NCBI GenBank assembly: GCA_017848115.1
Contig: JAGAKZ010000045.1
Location: 1-64,000, forward strand
DNA: 64,000 nucleotides
Direction of reading: 5' to 3'
Origin: Oscillospiraceae bacterium
GTDB taxonomy: Bacteria; Bacillota; Clostridia; Oscillospirales; Ruminococcaceae
Shown in pieces: positions 18,401-27,369 of this stretch. Position 1 is the first letter of the stretch, and each line of letters begins with the position of its first letter. The translations under genes were made by a program, and so were the position numbers. Under the pieces are notes generated by a model that was not told where the DNA came from, made no database searches, and saw only the letters and a program-made list of their open reading frames with translations.

Positions 18401-18682
18401 CTATCTTTTCTTTACTGATACATATTCCTTAAGTTCATCAGTAAGAATTCCGAACATTTCGAGGAGTGCCTTTGTATCTTCATTTACTGTGAAGATAAAA
18501 AGAAGTGACAAGAAAGTATTCCATGTAAGAGCTCTCTGTCTTTTCTCAAAAGCGAGTACTGACTGTCTGCTGAGGCCAACTATATCTGCAAGTTCAGCCT
18601 GTGTAACGCCCATCTTTGCTCTGAGTACTACAATGTTCTCAGTCATTCTGTCAATCAAAAGTTTTTTTGTTTCTTCGGTCAT
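18401..18682 (-). CDS. XRE-family helix-turn-helix regulator, first gene of the operon
   Basis: A 93-residue DNA-binding protein with a lambda-repressor-type HTH (about 14-65; TQAELADIVGLSRQSVLAFEK contains the two recognition helices) and a short helical C-terminus for dimerisation. It is read first from the operon promoter, and a perfect 23-base palindrome stands between that promoter and this gene, so negative autoregulation of the whole 12-gene cluster is the simplest model. Ribosome site GGGGTGAT precedes the ATG. Confidence 0.85.
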   Translation of the reverse strand: MTEETKKLLIDRMTENIVVLRAKMGVTQAELADIVGLSRQSVLAFEKRQRALTWNTFLSLLFIFTVNEDTKALLEMFGILTDELKEYVSVKKR

Positions 18683-18733
18683 TTAAAATCACCCCATAAT
18701 AAAAATAAATTAAAATATTTAAGCCTTATAAAC

Positions 18734-18756
18734 ATATTATATTTAAAATATAATAT
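18734..18756. promoter_or_regulatory. Perfect palindrome, candidate XRE operator
   Basis: Two exact 11-base arms (ATATTATATTT and its reverse complement) flank a single central A. It lies about 12 to 34 bases downstream of the predicted transcription start and upstream of the XRE gene, where bound repressor would block transcription. The arms are pure A/T, so chance symmetry is more likely than for mixed sequence. Confidence 0.5.
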
Positions 18757-18774
18757 ATTTATTACTTACTACTG

Positions 18775-18803
18775 ATTATAGCACTAAAAAAACATCCTGT
18801 CAA
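18775..18803 (-). promoter_or_regulatory. Consensus promoter of the 12-gene operon
   Basis: On the minus strand TTGACA (18798-18803), exactly 17 bases, then TATAAT (18775-18780): a perfect sigma-A promoter reading into the XRE gene and the operon behind it. Such a strong core promoter suggests that control is by repression. The region 18804-18934 upstream holds no gene. Confidence 0.85.
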
Positions 18804-18934
18804 TAGTTACAAACATAATGTCAAACACATTTTAGGTATTTTCGTATATTTACACAAATACACGAGAGCGTTTTTTGTTGTTTTGAACAATATTTTTAAT
18901 AATATATGCCTTTTTTTATTAAACTCAAATGACA

Positions 18935-19681
18935 TTATGTTTCTTCTTTCATTTTTTCTGTATATGCTTTTCCGGTATATTTTTTAAAACATTTGCTAAA
19001 ATAGTTTGGATCAGGAATACCCACTTCTCTCGCTGTTACATACATAGCTGTTTTCATATGAAGAAGTTCTATTGCTTTATCCATTCTACACTTGGTCACA
19101 TAGTCAACAAAGCTCATTCCTGTTTCCTCTTTAAAACGTCTGCTGAGATAACTTGGATTAAATCCAAACTTATTTGCAACATATGTCAGATTTATTTCTG
19201 AATTTTTATAATTTTCATTTATAAAATCACATATATTTCCCATTCCACCGTAGAACGTCTTATCAGATTTCTTTTCTTTTTCATCATCATGATTTTTAAT
19301 GCCGCTCTTATCAAGATCAGCTGTTACTTTTTTTAAAGCCTCGGAAACATTTGCTCGTACTATAGGTTTGGTAAGATACTCACAAACTCCTATTCCTACA
19401 CACTGACGTGCATATTCAAACTCATTCATTGCTGTAAGAACTATTATCTTCATATGCGGATACTGACGTATTGCTATTTTTGAAAATTCTATACCATCCA
19501 TAAAAGGCATCTTTATATCAACAAATGCAATATCCGGACGCAATTCATCTATGATGTTTATAGCTTCTATTCCGCTTGACGCTTCTCCAACGACTTCCAG
19601 ACCCAACTGTTTCCAATCTACTGTGAGTTTCAAAAGATTTCTTACTGATTTTTCATCATCTATTATCATTACTTTATACAT
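18935..19681 (-). CDS. YesN-type response regulator (receiver + AraC HTH)
   Basis: An N-terminal receiver domain (1-120) with acidic pocket DDE, phosphoacceptor Asp in FVDIKMPFMDG and conserved Lys in LTKPI is joined to a C-terminal AraC-type DNA-binding domain (about 150-248; FNPSYLSRRFKEETG, DPNYFSKCFKKYTG). It partners the YesM kinase whose gene overlaps its start by eight bases. Such pairs normally switch on carbohydrate uptake operons; the sugar ABC importer at 24197-27369 is a likely target. Confidence 0.92.
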   Translation of the reverse strand: MYKVMIIDDEKSVRNLLKLTVDWKQLGLEVVGEASSGIEAINIIDELRPDIAFVDIKMPFMDGIEFSKIAIRQYPHMKIIVLTAMNEFEYARQCVGIGVCEYLTKPIVRANVSEALKKVTADLDKSGIKNHDDEKEKKSDKTFYGGMGNICDFINENYKNSEINLTYVANKFGFNPSYLSRRFKEETGMSFVDYVTKCRMDKAIELLHMKTAMYVTAREVGIPDPNYFSKCFKKYTGKAYTEKMKEET

Positions 19682-21431
19682 TACTTATCACCTCATTGTT
19701 TTCCGGGAAAGGTACAATAAGTTCAATTTCACAATATTCTCCCTCAACACTGCGTATAGTAACAACATCTTCAATACGCTTTATGTGGTAGAAATTTCTT
19801 ATTCTATCTATTGTACCCTTAAAACCGAAACTTTTTTTATCCTGTCCGCTTAATAACTGCTCTATCTGTTCCTGTCCCATCCCCACTCCGCTATCATATA
19901 TAACAATATGGATCTTGTCGGCTATGGAATATATACTTATTTTTATTATACCCTTTTCACCTTTTGGACGTATCCCATGATAAATACAATTCTCTACAAG
20001 CGGCTGCAGGATCAGTTTCAATATCACCACTGATTTCAAATCTTCCTGTATATAATACTGATCATCAAAAAGATTATCATATCTGTACCTGAGAAGTTTT
20101 ATATAACTTTTAACAATATCAACTTCATCTGCAATAGTTATATTTTCACTTCCCTTACTTAAAAACTTTCTATAGAAGTTTCCCATCGTTTCTACAGCTT
20201 CGTATACTTCTTCTCTCGTATTCTGAAAAGCCATACAACCTATGGTATTTAATGTATTATACAGAAAATGCGGTTTTATCTGTTCCTGTATAACATTCAT
20301 TTCAGCAATCTGTCTTTGTTTTTCCTGCTCAACCACTTCTTCAATGAGTTTATTTATACGGATTATCATGTCGTTATAACATTTTTTTAATCTGCCTATC
20401 TCATCGTCATTGGTTTCTATGCTAAGACATGGCGGAGTTTCACCATCTACATTTTTCATATTGTCCGCAAGCATCTTTACCGGATATGTTATATACTTAT
20501 TTATAAATGTATTTAAGATAAGTATTACTGCTGAGATTATAAAGAAAACCAGAATAATGCTGGCTATAGTATTGGTTGTCATACCTGCTTCATAATTTAT
20601 GGGGGTGCGACATACAAGCACTATATCCGTATTAGGAACTTTTCGACTACTTATTATACATTTTCCGTCTTTCTCTGAAAACTGACCACTAAGTATTTCG
20701 CTTTTACGTTCATTTATTATTTTGGAATCTTCCTTGGAAATAGTAGAGTAAATTATTTTCCCCTTATCATCCAGATACGCTATACCATCGTCTTCTTCGG
20801 CAAAGTTTTCGTAATCAGCTACTAATTTACTGACATTTATGTTTATCACTAGCATACCGAGCGGCTTCTGAGTATTCAGATCATTTATTATTCTTGCAAA
20901 CGAAACAACATTCAGCGATGTATTATAGACAAAGGCGCCTTTTGTATTTGAAATAATCTGATATCCGCCTTCAAGTTCTGAAACTTTTCCATACCAGTCA
21001 TCCGCAAAAATTATAAATTCATCAGGTTTTATTATTCCTATACCGGTATTAACATAACTTTTATCATTCCTGAAAATAAATACAGAATAGCTTCCCGAAT
21101 AAGAATTGAGTATATGGTATATTTCTCTTTGTACCGTACTTGCGTTTGTATTTCCTGCATTGCGATTGCTGATAAAATCAACCACTGTATCATTGAACAT
21201 TATCATTTTACTCATATCGTTCACAGAATCTACAACAGACAAAATACTTTGCTCTGCCGAGTTAAGTCTGTCATTATTTTTCTGACCGACTGTTTCAATT
21301 ACCTGTTTCCTCATAAGCGAATAGAAAAATATTGAACACAAAAGAATACACATAACAATTGTTACAATAAATATATATTGCACCTTTGTTTTTATACTCT
21401 GGTTCAAAAATTTTTCAGCAAATTTTTTCAA
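19674..21431 (-). CDS. YesM-type sensor histidine kinase
   Basis: A 585-residue membrane sensor: one N-terminal membrane helix (about 18-40), an extracellular Cache-like sensing domain (about 45-285), a second helix (about 290-312), HAMP (to about 365), then a His_kinase domain with phosphoacceptor motif IKPHFLYNTLN and a HATPase_c domain with N-box LVENCIYHG and G-box DSGVGMG. This is the class that senses sugars or oligosaccharides outside the cell. Start is TTG after GGGGG. Its gene follows a J-domain gene by 28 bases, so this sensor is cotranscribed with an Hsp70/J pair, an uncommon arrangement. Confidence 0.92.
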   Translation of the reverse strand: MKKFAEKFLNQSIKTKVQYIFIVTIVMCILLCSIFFYSLMRKQVIETVGQKNNDRLNSAEQSILSVVDSVNDMSKMIMFNDTVVDFISNRNAGNTNASTVQREIYHILNSYSGSYSVFIFRNDKSYVNTGIGIIKPDEFIIFADDWYGKVSELEGGYQIISNTKGAFVYNTSLNVVSFARIINDLNTQKPLGMLVININVSKLVADYENFAEEDDGIAYLDDKGKIIYSTISKEDSKIINERKSEILSGQFSEKDGKCIISSRKVPNTDIVLVCRTPINYEAGMTTNTIASIILVFFIISAVILILNTFINKYITYPVKMLADNMKNVDGETPPCLSIETNDDEIGRLKKCYNDMIIRINKLIEEVVEQEKQRQIAEMNVIQEQIKPHFLYNTLNTIGCMAFQNTREEVYEAVETMGNFYRKFLSKGSENITIADEVDIVKSYIKLLRYRYDNLFDDQYYIQEDLKSVVILKLILQPLVENCIYHGIRPKGEKGIIKISIYSIADKIHIVIYDSGVGMGQEQIEQLLSGQDKKSFGFKGTIDRIRNFYHIKRIEDVVTIRSVEGEYCEIELIVPFPENNEVISNV

Positions 21432-21459
21432 ACTTAATCAACCCCCTTGTCTATTAATA

Positions 21460-22332
21460 TTATTCCGGCGATAAAACTATGGCGAGTGCTAAAAGTAAAA
21501 CTACTGCAAACCAGCCGATTTTGTTTAATTTTCTTTTTCTGATGCTGTTCACATAATAATAAAGCTTTCTTTTTCCGGTAACATCTACATAATATATATC
21601 AAACTCCGGATTGTATACAACCTTACATTTTCCGCCTATCGCGTAGCTAAACATATTTGCTATCTGAAGCGTAAATCTTTTTCTTTTAAGTATTGAATCG
21701 ATAACAGAATGATTAGCTACATCTGACAGAACTTCAACAACATCTTTATCAGACAGAAATGTTTTCCATACATAGCAGCTACACTGTGTATCATGATCTT
21801 CTGCAAGGTTACGCATTTTTTTCAGGACTATACTTGATATAAATTTATGTCGTTGTGCATAACTGTCAAACTTTTTATACTTGTTTTGTATGACATCAAC
21901 ATCGTCAAAGTTAAAATTATCTTCTATGTCATTTACACTTTTAACTTTTTTATCTACAAATACAGATAAATTTTCATCGTCTGATGATTTGGTTTCTGTA
22001 TTTTCAGAACTGATACCAACTTCATCAAAACAAAAATCTTCCGTACTGTTTTTGCTTTCCGGAATATATACATAAAGATTTTGCAAATCTTCAAATGTAA
22101 TACCAAGTTCACGCACATCAATATAATCTGTATTTTCAACTATATCTTCTTTTACTACAAAAGCACCGCTTTTACTCGAAGCAAACTTCATAGCTTGTTC
22201 ATATGCATCATGTACTTCTCTGAATTTTTCAGGAAATTCTTCAGGATTATTTTTTTTAGCAGCTGTCGCATATGCTCTTTTTATCTTTTTAATATCTGTA
22301 GTGGGTTCAATTCCGAGTATATCCCAGTACAT
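21460..22332 (-). CDS. Membrane-anchored J-domain protein with degenerate HPD motif
   Basis: The first 55 residues are a J-domain: MYWDILGIEPTTD, helix II KKIKRAYATAAKK, and helix III FREVHDAYEQAM. The HPD tripeptide that triggers Hsp70 ATPase reads N29-P30-E31 instead. An acidic, disordered middle, a soluble domain rich in basic residues and a single C-terminal membrane helix (GWFAVVLLLALAIVL) follow, so the J-domain faces the cytoplasm. The ATG at 22332 follows GGGGG; a longer start would overlap the Hsp70 gene by 17 bases. It is encoded directly after an Hsp70 and surely works with it, though without HPD it may only recruit the chaperone. Confidence 0.8.
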   Translation of the reverse strand: MYWDILGIEPTTDIKKIKRAYATAAKKNNPEEFPEKFREVHDAYEQAMKFASSKSGAFVVKEDIVENTDYIDVRELGITFEDLQNLYVYIPESKNSTEDFCFDEVGISSENTETKSSDDENLSVFVDKKVKSVNDIEDNFNFDDVDVIQNKYKKFDSYAQRHKFISSIVLKKMRNLAEDHDTQCSCYVWKTFLSDKDVVEVLSDVANHSVIDSILKRKRFTLQIANMFSYAIGGKCKVVYNPEFDIYYVDVTGKRKLYYYVNSIRKRKLNKIGWFAVVLLLALAIVLSPE

Positions 22333-22336
22333 AAAA

Positions 22337-24010
22337 TCAGTACCCCCACTCATCTATCATTTTCTCAAGTGTACTGTATGCATTTCTTATCTCATGATTA
22401 TTGTTTGTCTGCAAACTTTTTTTGAAACGTAAAAGATATTCTTTTATTATTTCACGTTCATCCGGAAGTGCTTCCTCATATAAAGCTTCCGCACGTGAAA
22501 TGAGCAATTTATTTTCTTCCTCTTCAAGAGGACTTATTTTAAGAGCATTGAGTTTTTCGATGCACTCATTGAGCTGTTCTTCTGTAAACTGATTGCTCTT
22601 ACTGAGAATTGTTTTGGTGTAATTTTTATTATCATTTGTTATTACATCCACAACTAATATACCGTTTATATCATATGTGAGTCTTACAGAACATATTACA
22701 TCATCTTTTTTCGTTTTCGGACAATCTATTTCAAGTTCTCCAAGAAAAAGATTTTTTGCAGGAAGTATACTTTCTCCCTGATAAATTTTTATGTGAATCT
22801 TATCCTGTCCGTCTTTGACTGCGTTAAAGACATTTATTCTGCTTGTCGGAAGTGATGTATTTCTTTGGATCAGAAACTCCATGATTTCCTCGTTTGTTTT
22901 TTGTTCAAAGACAGCGATCCCAAGCGAAAAAGGACATATATCCGTAAGTATTATGTCTTTAAGCTCTTGTTTACGAGCTTTTATACCGCCAAATATTCCT
23001 GCTCCTACTGCTATTGCGGTATCAGGATTAATTGTATTATCGGCGTGTCTGTCCATAAGTTTTTTTATAAAAGCTTTTACCACCGGCATATGACATGAAC
23101 CGCCAACAAGTATTATATCATCTATTTCATCCACAGAACATCTACTGTCGTGTAGAGCTTTCTTTATCGGAACAGATATTTTATTAAATATATCGGCAGA
23201 AATTTTAATTAATCTATTGTTATCAAGTGCAACAGAATATTGTTTTCCGTCAATATTTGCTATCATTACCGACATTGAGGAATCAGTAAGCGCCATCTTA
23301 CACTGCTCTGCATTTTTATATATTATGGCACGACTCTCCGGTGAAAGCGATTCAAAATCAAGATTATTTTCCTTGCAGAAATAGTCTACTATAGCATCAT
23401 TAAAATCTTTACCTCCGAGCTGATTATTTCCCGCTACAGCCAGAATTTCTATAACACTGTCAAAGGTATCAACAATAGAAATATCAAGGGTACCTCCGCC
23501 AAAATCAACTATCATATATGTTCCATCTTCAAATCTGTTTTTTTCTATATATGCCAGCGCTGCTGCCGATGGCTCATTTATCAATCTTTCAACGTTGAGT
23601 CCTGATAATTTTGCCGCAAGTTTAGTAGCGTTCCGACAGTTATCATCAAAATATGCCGGAACACTTATGATCGCTTCTTCAACAGGTTCCCCAAGAAAAG
23701 CTTCAGCATCCTGCTTTATCTTTCTGAGAACAAAAGACGACAGTTCTTCCGGAGAATATTCGTTTTCACCCAATCTGAACTTAATATCTGTACCCATATA
23801 CCTTTTAAATTCCGACACTGATACTTTAGGATGTGAAACCAGCCTCTGTGCTGCTGCTTTTCCGACAATAATCTCTCCATTGTCATCAATGCTGACCGCT
23901 GACGGAGTATATATATCACCAAGAGAATTTTTTATTATTATTTTTTTACCATCTTTCCAACATACTGCAAGACTGTTTGTTGTTCCAAGATCAATACCTA
24001 TTACAGCCAT
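22337..24010 (-). CDS. Second Hsp70 (HscC-like), partner of the J protein
   Basis: A 557-residue Hsp70 with phosphate-1 GIDLGTTNS, phosphate-2 IVDFGGGTLDISIVD and adenosine motif LVGGSCHMP, a full beta substrate-binding domain and a short helical lid of about 80 residues ending EWGY, without the DnaK tail. The length and short lid resemble HscC-type specialised Hsp70s. It differs clearly from the Hsp70 at 15855-17366 (no Cys4 insert, longer C-terminus), so the two are not recent duplicates. It is first in an operon Hsp70-J-YesM-YesN with its own promoter. GrpE is not encoded here. A likely client is the membrane sensor or a surface protein. Confidence 0.88.
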   Translation of the reverse strand: MAVIGIDLGTTNSLAVCWKDGKKIIIKNSLGDIYTPSAVSIDDNGEIIVGKAAAQRLVSHPKVSVSEFKRYMGTDIKFRLGENEYSPEELSSFVLRKIKQDAEAFLGEPVEEAIISVPAYFDDNCRNATKLAAKLSGLNVERLINEPSAAALAYIEKNRFEDGTYMIVDFGGGTLDISIVDTFDSVIEILAVAGNNQLGGKDFNDAIVDYFCKENNLDFESLSPESRAIIYKNAEQCKMALTDSSMSVMIANIDGKQYSVALDNNRLIKISADIFNKISVPIKKALHDSRCSVDEIDDIILVGGSCHMPVVKAFIKKLMDRHADNTINPDTAIAVGAGIFGGIKARKQELKDIILTDICPFSLGIAVFEQKTNEEIMEFLIQRNTSLPTSRINVFNAVKDGQDKIHIKIYQGESILPAKNLFLGELEIDCPKTKKDDVICSVRLTYDINGILVVDVITNDNKNYTKTILSKSNQFTEEQLNECIEKLNALKISPLEEEENKLLISRAEALYEEALPDEREIIKEYLLRFKKSLQTNNNHEIRNAYSTLEKMIDEWGY

Positions 24011-24054
24011 TATATTTCTCCCCTTTTTAGTCGATTAGTCTGTTGTATATATCT

Positions 24055-24083
24055 ATTATACTTTTTTTCGCTCATTTTTGCAA
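24055..24083 (-). promoter_or_regulatory. Promoter of the Hsp70-J-YesM-YesN operon
   Basis: Minus-strand TTGCAA (24078-24083), 17-base spacer, TATAAT (24055-24060). It stands 45 bases before the Hsp70 ATG and behind the terminator of the ABC importer, so the chaperone/sensor operon is transcribed separately. Confidence 0.7.
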
Positions 24084-24134
24084 CTTATATTTTGTGCTAA
24101 TAACGACTATGAAAAGGTTTTTTGCACAAAAATC

Positions 24135-24164
24135 GGGCAGCATCACATTAATGTAACACTACCC
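24135..24164 (-). terminator. Terminator of the sugar importer operon
   Basis: Arms 24135-24148 and 24151-24164 pair over all 14 positions in the leftward RNA, with four G-U wobbles; in the rightward RNA the same positions would be A-C mismatches. A run of five T follows on the minus strand. Confidence 0.65.
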
Positions 24165-24196
24165 AAGTTTTAAGGAGAAACCATTAAGTTGAATTT

Positions 24197-25069
24197 TTAA
24201 CCTTTAATTGCACCTGCAATAAGACTTTCCTGAATCTTCTTACTCATAAATGAATATACAAGCAATGTCGGGAATGTTGCAATGCAGAGTGCTGCACCAA
24301 TAGGACCCCACTTTGTTGTATATGAACCACAAAGTGTCTGTATACCTACCGGAAGTGTTCTGTAATCAGAATCACTGATAAATATTACAGCAAACATAAG
24401 TTCGTTCCATGCCTGAAGGAATGTAAATATTGCAACTGTCGAAATAGCCGGTAACATGAGCGGAAGTATTATCTTAAAGAATATACCGAATGTTCCGCAT
24501 CCGTCTATACAAGCTGATTCTTCAAGTTCTTCAGGGATATTTGCCATAAAGCTTCCGAAAATCATAATTGCCATCGCAAGTGCAAAAGCAGTATATGGAA
24601 CTATCAAAGCCTGATATGAATTTGTCATTTTTAATGATCTGAGTATGAGAAATACCGGAAGTATAGCCGCATGAATCGGAACTGTGAGTCCTAACATAAA
24701 TATGTTGTTTGCCATTTCTCTTCCACGCCACTTCATTCTTGTAAGTGCATAACAAGCCATAAGCGCAAATACAACCGTAAATAAAATAGTAGCACCTGTT
24801 ACTATGGCACTGTTTATAAAATACTTGCCCATATTTCCGACTTCCATCGCTTCTTTATAGTTTGAAAAAAGCCATTTTTCAGGAAGCCCTATAACGTTAT
24901 CACCAAAGATTTCGTTGTTTTCTTTAAGAGAAAAAGTGAACATCCAATACAAAGGAAACACACATACTAAAGTCCAGAATATAAGAACTATGTACGATAT
25001 CAAAGGAAACTTTTCTCTTGGTGTCGCTTTTTTTCCGTTTATTTCGTTATAAGTATAATTCTTTTTCAT
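24197..25069 (-). CDS. Sugar ABC importer permease (MalG type)
   Basis: An integral membrane protein of 290 residues with six predicted helices and the ABC-binding EAA loop (EESACIDGCGTFGIFFKIIL) in the fifth loop. The family imports oligosaccharides together with a MalF-type partner and a lipoprotein. The ATG at 25069 overlaps the stop of the partner gene (TGATG) and has GGAGG upstream. No ATPase gene is in the operon; CUT1 importers of Firmicutes usually share an MsmX-type ATPase encoded elsewhere. Confidence 0.93.
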   Translation of the reverse strand: MKKNYTYNEINGKKATPREKFPLISYIVLIFWTLVCVFPLYWMFTFSLKENNEIFGDNVIGLPEKWLFSNYKEAMEVGNMGKYFINSAIVTGATILFTVVFALMACYALTRMKWRGREMANNIFMLGLTVPIHAAILPVFLILRSLKMTNSYQALIVPYTAFALAMAIMIFGSFMANIPEELEESACIDGCGTFGIFFKIILPLMLPAISTVAIFTFLQAWNELMFAVIFISDSDYRTLPVGIQTLCGSYTTKWGPIGAALCIATFPTLLVYSFMSKKIQESLIAGAIKG

Positions 25070-25950
25070 CAGTATTCCTCCGTTTTGATACAACGTTTTA
25101 TAACAATCGCAAAGAAGAAACAAAGGAATATAATAGATACTGCTATAGCACTACCAAAACCGTATCTGCTCTGACCAAATATCATTGATACCATGAGCGT
25201 ACTTGGAACCTCACTGGCATGGTCAGGACCTCCGCCTGTAAGTACGTATATCATATCAAATGCCTTAAGTGAACCTGTAACAGCAAATATTACACATATT
25301 TTTATAACAGGCTTAAGAAGCGGTATAATTATTCTTGTTGATACCTGCCAACCATTTGCACCGTCTATCTTTGCAGCTTCTATAACGTCAGGTGATACAC
25401 TTTTTACACCTGCATACATAAGAAGCATATGATATCCTACATACTGCCAGAGTGTTGGCATAAATACAGCCATCAAAGCTGTTTCCTGCTCACCAAGCCA
25501 TGTATGACACCACGAGTCAAGACCAAGAGTTTCAAGTGCAACATTAAGAATACCATATCTTGGATTGTATATTTTCAGCCATAACTGACCGATAACAACT
25601 GTAGAGATAAGAACAGGAATAAAGAAGACTGTCATAAAAAATCTCTCGCCCTTTATTCCTCTGGAGATACGCAATGCCAATGCAAGAGAAATCGGTAACT
25701 GTATGAAAACCGACAAAATAGCAAGCAATAACGCATTTAATATTGTCTTAGGAAATCCTGCAGATTCACTTGTAAATAATTCTATATAGTTCTTTACTCC
25801 TATGAACTTCATGTCAGTGATGCCGTCCCAGTCATGAAAACTATATATAGCAGACATTATTATAGGAACAATTATGATCCCTATAAAAAGCACTGCTGCC
25901 GGAAATATAAACAGAAAAATTGCAAGTTTATTTTTACGAATCTTGTCCAT
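25069..25950 (-). CDS. Sugar ABC importer permease (MalF type)
   Basis: A membrane protein of 293 residues with six predicted helices and the EAA loop EAAKIDGANGWQVSTRIIIP. It pairs with the MalG-type permease whose start overlaps its stop. The ATG at 25950 follows AGGCAGG and gives a short basic N-terminus (MDKIRKNK) before the first helix; a longer start adds 12 residues without a ribosome site. Confidence 0.93.
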   Translation of the reverse strand: MDKIRKNKLAIFLFIFPAAVLFIGIIIVPIIMSAIYSFHDWDGITDMKFIGVKNYIELFTSESAGFPKTILNALLLAILSVFIQLPISLALALRISRGIKGERFFMTVFFIPVLISTVVIGQLWLKIYNPRYGILNVALETLGLDSWCHTWLGEQETALMAVFMPTLWQYVGYHMLLMYAGVKSVSPDVIEAAKIDGANGWQVSTRIIIPLLKPVIKICVIFAVTGSLKAFDMIYVLTGGGPDHASEVPSTLMVSMIFGQSRYGFGSAIAVSIIFLCFFFAIVIKRCIKTEEY

Positions 25951-26085
25951 ATAGAACCTGCCTTTGCTAAAAAAATTTGCAATCACATTACAGTACTGAC
26001 CGATTTCACAACCGGCCAGCTGCTATAATATGATTTAGGGGATTAGAAGAAAATTAAGATTGATTCTTAAGAAAATGTCTTTAAT

Positions 26086-27369
26086 TTATTTTTCCAACTG
26101 TTTAGCCATTTCAGACTGGAAATCCTTTGGTGAAAGTGAACCAACGAAGAGTTTCTGGAGGAATGTAAGATATTCACCAGCATCTTCAGATTCCATAAGA
26201 GTATCAAACCAAAGTGTAAATGATGTTGCACCTGTAGCATATTTTGCAACCTGTTTTGTTAGTTCAGGCACTTCAGAATCATCATAATTAACCTGCCATG
26301 CAGGGATACCTGCACCTGAGAGATAACCATACTTGGATACGCCCTTAGTTATTTCAAAAGCGAGTTCAGCCGAAAGATCCTTATGTTCTGTTGAAGCTGC
26401 AACCATAAGCGAGTCTGAACCGCCACCCATAAAGTCTGTCAATTTTGCATTTGATGAATTTATAACAGGAATAGGAGCAACTCCAAAATCGCTTGGGTTT
26501 TCAGCATCTGTTCTGATAGATGCACTCATCCAGCTTCCTGTGAAGTACATAGCTGCATTTCCTCTGTAGAATTCTGCACTTGCTTCGTCATTTGAAAGAC
26601 CTGCTGCACCTTCGATAAATGCACCCATGTCAACAAGTTCCTTTATAGCTTCTGCTGATTTAAGGAAGTCAGCTTCTGAGTAAGAACCGCCTTCTTTCTT
26701 GAGTACACTGTAGAGCTTTTCAGGACCTACTGATTTTAATGTAAGAGCATCGTGGAGCATTGCAAGAACCCACTTATCCTTAGCACTTGTACCGATCGGT
26801 GTTACACCGTTGTCGATGAATTTCTGACATGCATCTTTAAATTCTGTCCAGTTTTCAGGAACTTTAATGCCGTTGTCATCAAATAATTTCTGATTGTACC
26901 ACATTACTGAAATAGGTGTACACATAACTGAACCGTAAAGTTTTCCGTCATATATCAGATTTGAAACAGCTGCTCTTGAAAGTTCTGATTCATATTTTTT
27001 GTAGTAGTCATCAAGCTGAAGTACTTTTCCCGAATCAACGAATGACTGTGAAAAACCGCCTGCCCATGTAAAGAATACGTCAGGCAACTCATTGGCAGCA
27101 ACAGCTGATTTGATCTTTGTCTTGTAAGACTCGTTCTCAAATGTTTCATGTACGATCTTAACATTTTCGTGAGAAGCTTCAAAGTCTTTTATAGCCTGTT
27201 CATATGCATCGTGGAAAGCATCACTCTCTGTGGAAATACTCCAAAGTGTAAGTTCGATTTTTCCATCTGCGCTTTTTCCTGCGCTACCTTCTTCTTTACC
27301 ACATCCGGTAAAACAACCTGCGAGCATTGCTGTAGCTGCAACTGAACTAATAACTCTTTTGAATTTCAT
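26086..27369 (-). CDS. Sugar-binding lipoprotein of the ABC importer
   Basis: A solute-binding protein of 427 residues of the extracellular family 1 type. A lipoprotein signal ends in the lipobox LAGC (C19 lipidated), followed by a Gly/Ser/Lys spacer and the binding domain (ELTLWS near the N-terminus; YLSGAGIPAW near the C-terminus). It captures a sugar or oligosaccharide and delivers it to the two permeases encoded 130 bases downstream. In a xylan degrader with a YesMN sensor nearby, xylo-oligosaccharides are a reasonable guess. Ribosome site AGGAGGG precedes the ATG. Confidence 0.92.
   Translation of the reverse strand: MKFKRVISSVAATAMLAGCFTGCGKEEGSAGKSADGKIELTLWSISTESDAFHDAYEQAIKDFEASHENVKIVHETFENESYKTKIKSAVAANELPDVFFTWAGGFSQSFVDSGKVLQLDDYYKKYESELSRAAVSNLIYDGKLYGSVMCTPISVMWYNQKLFDDNGIKVPENWTEFKDACQKFIDNGVTPIGTSAKDKWVLAMLHDALTLKSVGPEKLYSVLKKEGGSYSEADFLKSAEAIKELVDMGAFIEGAAGLSNDEASAEFYRGNAAMYFTGSWMSASIRTDAENPSDFGVAPIPVINSSNAKLTDFMGGGSDSLMVAASTEHKDLSAELAFEITKGVSKYGYLSGAGIPAWQVNYDDSEVPELTKQVAKYATGATSFTLWFDTLMESEDAGEYLTFLQKLFVGSLSPKDFQSEMAKQLEK

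Noticed and set aside
15855..24010. The two Hsp70 genes as housekeeping dnaK copies
   Set aside because: Both lack the full lid and tail, neither has grpE or a canonical dnaJ beside it, and they differ strongly from each other.
23595..24038. 147-codon open frame antisense to the second Hsp70 gene
   Set aside because: It is a frame shadow; the opposite strand encodes all Hsp70 motifs and no start signal is present here.
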